DNA of 9,353 nucleotides from Chloracidobacterium sp. UBA7659 (GTDB lineage: Bacteria; Acidobacteriota; Blastocatellia; Pyrinomonadales; Pyrinomonadaceae). Under the pieces are notes generated by a model, which worked only from the letters and a program-made list of their open reading frames with translations, was not told the origin of the DNA and searched no databases. Location of the stretch: contig DLHV01000264.1 in NCBI GenBank assembly GCA_002483395.1, positions 172 through 9,524 on the forward strand. Reading direction: 5' to 3'. The position numbers were made by a program, and so were the translations under genes. Within the stretch, counting starts at the first letter, position 1. Each line of letters opens with the position of its first letter. This document shows positions 5,302 to 9,353 of this stretch, one piece after another.

Positions 5302-6510
5302 GTGAAATCTCAAATCCGAAATCCAAAATCCAAAATCGTAATTGCAGGTGCCGGCCCGGCGGGAACCAGTCTTGCAATCCGGCTTGCGCAGAAAGATTTT
5401 GAAGTGACTTTGATCGAACGCGAAACGTTCCCGCGGCATAAGCTTTGCGGTGAGTTCATTTCGCCCGAATGCTTAGCACATTTCGAAGATCTTGGTGTGC
5501 TGGATAACATGCTTTCAGCGGGCGGCGCCCGCATCACCGACACCCGCTTTTACGCGCCAAGCGGGCTGAGTTTTTGCGTTTAAAGCGGATTTTTCCACAG
5601 CCAGGGATTTGCTGTCAGTCTCAGCCGAGCCGAAATGGATATGCGGCTGCTGGATCACGCAAAGTTCATTGGCGTTACAGTCTGTGAAGACTCGAGTGTG
5701 AATGCGGTGACTATGAGCGAAGGACGGATCATGAATTTGACCTCCCGACGCGGAAACGGAGAAAAATTCGAGGTCGCCGCCGATTTGTTTATCGATGCGA
5801 CCGGAAGATCGCGTGTCCTTTCAAAATTGATAGAAAAAAACGAGCGACGCCACGACGATCATACCGCCAAAAACAGTTCGTTGTTTGTCGGGTTCAAATC
5901 ACATCTGAAAGGCGCGAACGCGGCAAAAGGCACTTGCGAGATATATCTTTTCCCCGGCGGTTATGGCGGACTATCGCCGATAGAAGTAGGTCTTACCAAT
6001 CATTGCTTCCTGGTACGGTCGGCGGTGGCACGTGAATTCGGCGGCGATGCAAACAAGATCGTTGAGAATGTCGTCTTTCGCAACAAGCGAGCAGCAAAGA
6101 CATTAATGAAGGCCGAACCTATTCGTGATTGGCTTGCAGTTTCGATCGACTGCTTCGGAATGGCAGATCTGAACCCGGCGTCAAATCTTCTGACCGTTGG
6201 TGATTCCGCCGCTTTTATCGATCCGTTCACGGGCAGCGGAATGTTGATGGCATTCGAAAGTTCTGCTTTACTAGCCGAAACCATCTTTCTTAACCGGGAT
6301 ACGCAGGAAATAATCGCTGATTCTTATCACGCCAAATACCGTCAGAGATTTGCCGGACGTCTGCGCGTTTGTTCCGTCCTTCGGCGTGCGGCCCTCGTCC
6401 CGTATCTCCCGGGCTTTGCGATCTCCCTATTAAATTTAAGCAAAAGAAGCAGAGAGTTTCTGGCAGATGCAACGAGATCTCCGAAACTAAGGCGACCAAA
6501 AGTGCTTTGA
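5302..6510 (+). pseudogene. Geranylgeranyl-reductase-family FAD-dependent oxidoreductase interrupted by one in-frame TAA
   Basis: Reading frame 1 from GTG 5302 to TGA 6510 encodes a 402-codon flavoprotein, broken only by TAA at 5581-5583 (codon 94). Before the stop are the FAD-binding start IVIAGAGPAG, the ERE at the end of strand 2, and RHKLCGEFISPE. After it, still in frame, come SRAEMDMRLLDHA, the IDATGRSR motif (about residues 164-171) and GDSAAFIDPFTGSGM (from about residue 300). These are signatures of the GGR/halogenase-like group that reduces isoprenoid double bonds or oxidises small molecules. The residues just past the stop (SGFF to SLSRAEMD) fit the family, so one sense codon was replaced, not a frameshift. 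The 3' part has an ATG at 5635 but no clear Shine-Dalgarno and would lack the dinucleotide-binding loop. A recent nonsense mutation or a sequencing error is most likely. The first residues (KSQIRNPKSKI) come from a heptamer repeat. Confidence 0.85.
5305..5339 (+). repeat. Tandem heptamer array B (five units, consensus AAATCCA) inside the oxidoreductase reading frame
   Basis: The units are AAATCTC, AAATCCG, AAATCCA, AAATCCA and AAATCGT, a perfect 7-bp period. The array starts 3 nt after the GTG and is translated as KSQIRNPKSKI, running directly into the first beta strand of the FAD domain. It is an inverted relative of the array at 5221-5248, and the pair frames the divergent promoter region. 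The periodicity is seen directly. Confidence 0.85.
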
Positions 6511-6552
6511 AATTTCGCGAACGTATTGCGTTTGCTTGCCTTCGCGCCCGTT

Positions 6553-6582
6553 TTGAGATAAAACCTTCAAAGCATATCTAAT
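6553..6582 (+). promoter_or_regulatory. Sigma-70-type promoter candidate for the TonB receptor gene
   Basis: TTGAGA (6553-6558, 5 of 6) and TCTAAT (6577-6582, 5 of 6) are separated by 18 bp. Transcription would start near 6589 and give a leader of about 134 nt. It lies just after the oxidoreductase gene, so the receptor is likely its own unit. A second TATAAA at 6610-6615 lacks a matching -35. Confidence 0.4.
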
Positions 6583-6707
6583 CTAAGAAGCAGTCTGCGT
6601 ACTCGAAAATATAAAAACAGTGTCTTTTACGTCTCGGGCTAGACGCAAGAACTACCCCTCTTAAGGCTATGGGATTTTCGTGGACGCATTCTAATAGAAC
6701 CAAAGAG

Positions 6708-6714
6708 AAAGGAG
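6708..6714 (+). promoter_or_regulatory. Strong Shine-Dalgarno of the TonB receptor gene
   Basis: AAAGGAG lies 8 nt before ATG 6723, the best ribosome binding site in the window. It selects this start over the in-frame ATG ten codons later. Confidence 0.7.
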
Positions 6715-6722
6715 AAAACCGA

Positions 6723-9353
6723 ATGAGAGCAGTTACCTCTAAAATTTCCGAAATGACCCAAAAGTGCGTGTGGTTGGCACTAGTAATAACATTGAGCGCG
6801 GTCGCAGCTGTCGCTCAGGCACAAGCAAGCGCGGCTGATCTCACCGGCTCCGTTGTCGACCCGAACGGGGCGGTTGTGCCCGGCGCGACAGTCACGGCAA
6901 AAAACTTAGGAACTGGAATAACACGTTCCACAAACACCGGCGGCGATGGGTCGTACCGCCTGATAGCTCTCCCACCTGGAGAATATGAGGTAACGTCAGA
7001 GGCTGCCACATTCAAAAAATCTGTGATCTCTCCGGTAAAGCTTACTGTCGGCCAGAGTGCCGAACTTAAAATCAGTATGGAGGTCGGCGGTCAGGATTTG
7101 GTCGTAAACGTATCGGGTGACTCGGTTGAGTTGATCGAGACGACCAAAACTACGGTCTCTACAACCATTGATGAGACGCGGATCGAAAACCTTCCAATAA
7201 ACGAAAGAAGCGCGACGGGCTTTGCTTTGACGATCTCGACGGTCGGCCGCGACAATGGCCGTCCTGTCGGACCGGCACCGACATCGGGCCTGAACATCGG
7301 CGGTCAGCGAGGCCGTTCGACGCTTGTCCAGGTAGACGGTGCGGACTTTACCGATAATTCGATCAATGCCGCCCGATCGACCGTTTCGCAGGAGGCAGTG
7401 CAGGAATACCAGGTAACGACAAATTCGTACCTGCCCGAATTCGGACGGGCGACGGGCGGTATTGTTAATGTCGTCACAAAAAGCGGGACGAACGACTTTC
7501 ACGGGAACGTGTTCGGCTTTATTCGCGATAAAAGCATACAGGCACGAAATGCGTTTGCTCCGACCATTGACGGCGATCCGAACAAGAAACCGCCTTATAC
7601 GCGCGTTCAATACGGGTTTACGATCGGGGGCCCGATCATTAAGGAAAAGACATTCTTCTTCGGATCTTTCGAACAGAGGCGGCGGCAAGAGTCGGGTTTT
7701 TTCACGAGCGACATTATAGGTCAGCAAACTGCCAGCGTAACCATCGGTGCGCCGTTCCTGCCCGTCGCTCAAACGTTTACAGGACTGACGCCGGGACAGG
7801 TCGCTTACATTCAAGCGATTTTGCCGATCAGCGCTTCTGCCGGGCTTGCCTATGCCCATTTGGCATCGGCTGGTGCTCAGACCGCGCTTAACGGGTCGAG
7901 TACGCTTGTAAATTTTCTCCCCGGATTGGGTGTTCCTCAAGGCCAGGTGATCGGCGGGAGATTCATTTTGTCCGGAACGCCCGTGCCGTTGACGAGGAAC
8001 GCGAATGGCGAATTGGTTGCGTTTCGGCCGCTTTCACAATTGAGGCGAATATTTCCGATATCCGAGGCCACGACTTTTACGTCATTTCGGCTGGATCATC
8101 TTGTTACACAGGGGAATCAGCTCTCGTTGCGCTTTGGCTACAATCCGGGTAAGGTGAACGGAATCCAGGACGAATCGCAAAACCAGACGCTCGGCCAAAA
8201 TGACTATTCGCGAACCGGTATTCAAGACTTAAAGGATACGTCTTTCGGCGTTTCGCTTTCGAGCATTCTGCCTGGCAATTTGGTAAACGAAGCGTTCTTT
8301 AATTTTGGAAAACGCAAGGCGAAATTCGATTCGCAGGTTCCAAGCGTCGCTCATCAAATAGCCGGAACGGGTTTTATCGGCTCGAACCCCTTCTCGCCGG
8401 TTGACCGTACCGAGACAAGATTCCAAATACGCGACAATCTGACGTGGGCGATGGGTAACCACACGATCAAATTTGGAGCAGATTTCAATTTTATCGATAT
8501 TGATGCAAGCTTCGAACTGAATTTCCCGGCGTTGTTCAATTTCAGTCAACAGTCGGGGGGTTCGCTTGTTACCGGGTGTGATGCGGCGACGCTTCCGGCG
8601 GGTGTTCCGAGATGCCCGGCGTTTACACCGAATCAAACTTATGGCCTCGGCTTTCCAAGCGTCTTTATTCAAGGTTTTGGGAACCCGATTAGTGCTATTA
8701 AGAACAAGCCGATCGCATTCTTTGCACAGGACACGTGGAAGGTCTTCAAGAATTTCACGCTGAACTACGGATTGCGATATGACGTCGAGTTTACCAAGGA
8801 ATTTACTCCCTCCGCGTTTCGTGACCCGCTGACGGGGATCACGTTAAGCGAACAGGACGTGCAAACTGCTCAGGACGCGCTAAACGTAACGCAGGGATTT
8901 CCGCGTGACAATAATAATTTTGCACCGCGTGTCGGTGCCGCGTGGGATATTTTCGGCAACGGCAAAACGATATTACGTGCCGCGGGCGGAATCTTTTATG
9001 ACCACCCGCTGCTCGCTGTAGCGTTCAATTCAGACATTGCCGACGGGTCGCAGCAGCAGCAGGCGACGTTGTTGCCGAGCGGCGGGCCATCACCCACAGG
9101 TTTGTTTAATGCCTTTCAAGTATTTCATGGAACCGTTTGCGGAGTTCAGGGTTCCGTGTCGGCGATTTGCGGGGCAGCCATAACACCGGGCGTGGCAAGT
9201 TCGTCGCAGTACCAGTTCGGCTTCCAAAGGTTCAATCCGGCAAATTTCACAGGATTTGGGCCGATTCTTCCTTTCACACTGCATGTTGGTAAGGACTTCC
9301 AATATCCGGACGCTTTTCAGGGCAACCTTGGTATTGAGCACATGATTGGCAAG
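6723..9353 (+). CDS. Oar-like TonB-dependent outer-membrane receptor with carboxypeptidase-regulatory domain (cut by window edge)
   Basis: The frame from ATG 6723 is open for 877 codons to the window end. Order: signal peptide (about 1-34, WLALVITLSAVAAVAQAQA), a CarboxypepD_reg-like beta-sandwich (about 38-118; LTGSVVDPNGAVVPGATV, DGSYRLIALPPGEYEV), a TonB plug (about 140-260; LNIGGQRGRSTLVQVDGADF, then EFGRATGGIVNVVTKSGTN), and the start of a 22-strand-type barrel with alternating aromatic strands such as IAFFAQDTWKVFKNFTLNYG. This architecture is typical of Oar-like receptors, greatly expanded in Acidobacteriota, usually about 1000-1200 residues. The missing part is therefore the last barrel strands. 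It sits in the outer membrane and imports or binds large ligands, probably glycans or peptides, using TonB energy; the substrate is not predictable. No lesion is seen. Confidence 0.94.
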   Translation, partial: MRAVTSKISEMTQKCVWLALVITLSAVAAVAQAQASAADLTGSVVDPNGAVVPGATVTAKNLGTGITRSTNTGGDGSYRLIALPPGEYEVTSEAATFKKSVISPVKLTVGQSAELKISMEVGGQDLVVNVSGDSVELIETTKTTVSTTIDETRIENLPINERSATGFALTISTVGRDNGRPVGPAPTSGLNIGGQRGRSTLVQVDGADFTDNSINAARSTVSQEAVQEYQVTTNSYLPEFGRATGGIVNVVTKSGTNDFHGNVFGFIRDKSIQARNAFAPTIDGDPNKKPPYTRVQYGFTIGGPIIKEKTFFFGSFEQRRRQESGFFTSDIIGQQTASVTIGAPFLPVAQTFTGLTPGQVAYIQAILPISASAGLAYAHLASAGAQTALNGSSTLVNFLPGLGVPQGQVIGGRFILSGTPVPLTRNANGELVAFRPLSQLRRIFPISEATTFTSFRLDHLVTQGNQLSLRFGYNPGKVNGIQDESQNQTLGQNDYSRTGIQDLKDTSFGVSLSSILPGNLVNEAFFNFGKRKAKFDSQVPSVAHQIAGTGFIGSNPFSPVDRTETRFQIRDNLTWAMGNHTIKFGADFNFIDIDASFELNFPALFNFSQQSGGSLVTGCDAATLPAGVPRCPAFTPNQTYGLGFPSVFIQGFGNPISAIKNKPIAFFAQDTWKVFKNFTLNYGLRYDVEFTKEFTPSAFRDPLTGITLSEQDVQTAQDALNVTQGFPRDNNNFAPRVGAAWDIFGNGKTILRAAGGIFYDHPLLAVAFNSDIADGSQQQQATLLPSGGPSPTGLFNAFQVFHGTVCGVQGSVSAICGAAITPGVASSSQYQFGFQRFNPANFTGFGPILPFTLHVGKDFQYPDAFQGNLGIEHMIGK

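Larger units (their letters stand above)
6511..6722. other. Intergenic region between the oxidoreductase and the TonB receptor gene
   Basis: These 212 bp hold no credible gene. Just after the oxidoreductase stop, CGCGAA (6516-6521) and TTCGCG (6541-6546) can pair across 19 nt. Four Ts follow at 6551-6554, a weak terminator at best. A sigma-70-like promoter lies at 6553-6582. Downstream, CGTCT/AGACG (6630-6645) makes a 5-bp stem, and GACGCA occurs twice (6642-6647 and 6683-6688). A Shine-Dalgarno ends the region. Confidence 0.5.

Noticed and set aside
5221..5339. CRISPR-like or MITE-like element
   Set aside because: The units are 7 bp without spacers, so it is not CRISPR. There is no transposon-type terminal structure or target duplication that I can identify.
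5057..5402. Plus-strand ORFs around the divergent region with FRFSICD-like segments
   Set aside because: Their distinctive residues are just translated heptamer repeats, and the rest is antisense to the MBL gene or out of frame with the oxidoreductase.
5581..5583. Stop codon as a selenocysteine or pyrrolysine site
   Set aside because: The codon is TAA, not TGA or TAG, and no special downstream stem was evident.
6630..6680. Cyclic-di-GMP (GEMM) riboswitch, suggested by GACGCAA
   Set aside because: Only this short string resembles the motif. The flanking helices and the receptor/tetraloop elements expected for GEMM are not seen.
6996..7940. Minus-strand open frame of 314 codons
   Set aside because: It lies wholly antisense to the TonB receptor, whose frame carries unmistakable plug and barrel motifs. 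The antisense protein is rich in Arg and Cys and has no domain pattern.

Overview
The window looks like a chromosomal stretch of an Acidobacteriota-type bacterium, perhaps close to Blastocatellia. This is inference from gene content: an Oar-like TonB-dependent receptor with an N-terminal carboxypeptidase-regulatory domain, a secreted PD40 propeller beside a secreted M28-PDZ peptidase, and moderate GC content. No marker RNA is present. Genes are tightly packed and no gene-free stretch exceeds about 215 bases. No tRNA, rRNA, insertion sequence or CRISPR array was seen.

Left block (1-3278, all minus strand): transcription runs right to left through a secreted six-bladed PD40/TolB-like propeller (3278-2220), a secreted M28 zinc aminopeptidase with a PA-like insert and a C-terminal PDZ domain (2088-136), and the first 45 codons of dapF, diaminopimelate epimerase (136-1, cut by the window edge). 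The peptidase stop and the dapF start share a base (TGATG), so dapF is probably translationally coupled. The 131-bp gap between propeller and peptidase holds three short perfect inverted repeats.

Middle block (3407-6510): a type-2 acyl-ACP desaturase-like diiron protein (plus strand) converges on, and overlaps by 36 bp, an MBL-fold hydrolase (minus strand). Divergent from the hydrolase is a geranylgeranyl-reductase-family FAD oxidoreductase (plus strand). It is interrupted by one in-frame TAA at codon 94 but is otherwise intact in the same frame. The 83-bp divergent region is flanked by two opposite-facing arrays of tandem 7-mers related to AAATCCA. One abuts the hydrolase start; the other lies inside the oxidoreductase reading frame and encodes its first residues. 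A diiron desaturase-like protein and a GGR-like flavoprotein close together suggest lipid or isoprenoid modification, but no substrate can be named.

Right block (6723-9353): the first 877 codons of an outer-membrane Oar-like TonB-dependent receptor, open to the window edge. It has a strong Shine-Dalgarno, a plausible sigma-70-type promoter and a leader of about 130 nt.

The points most worth a second look are the single nonsense codon in the oxidoreductase, the 7-mer repeats that have become promoter and coding sequence, and the overlap of a secreted peptidase gene with a cytosolic cell-wall/lysine gene. I see no clearly new multi-gene system.
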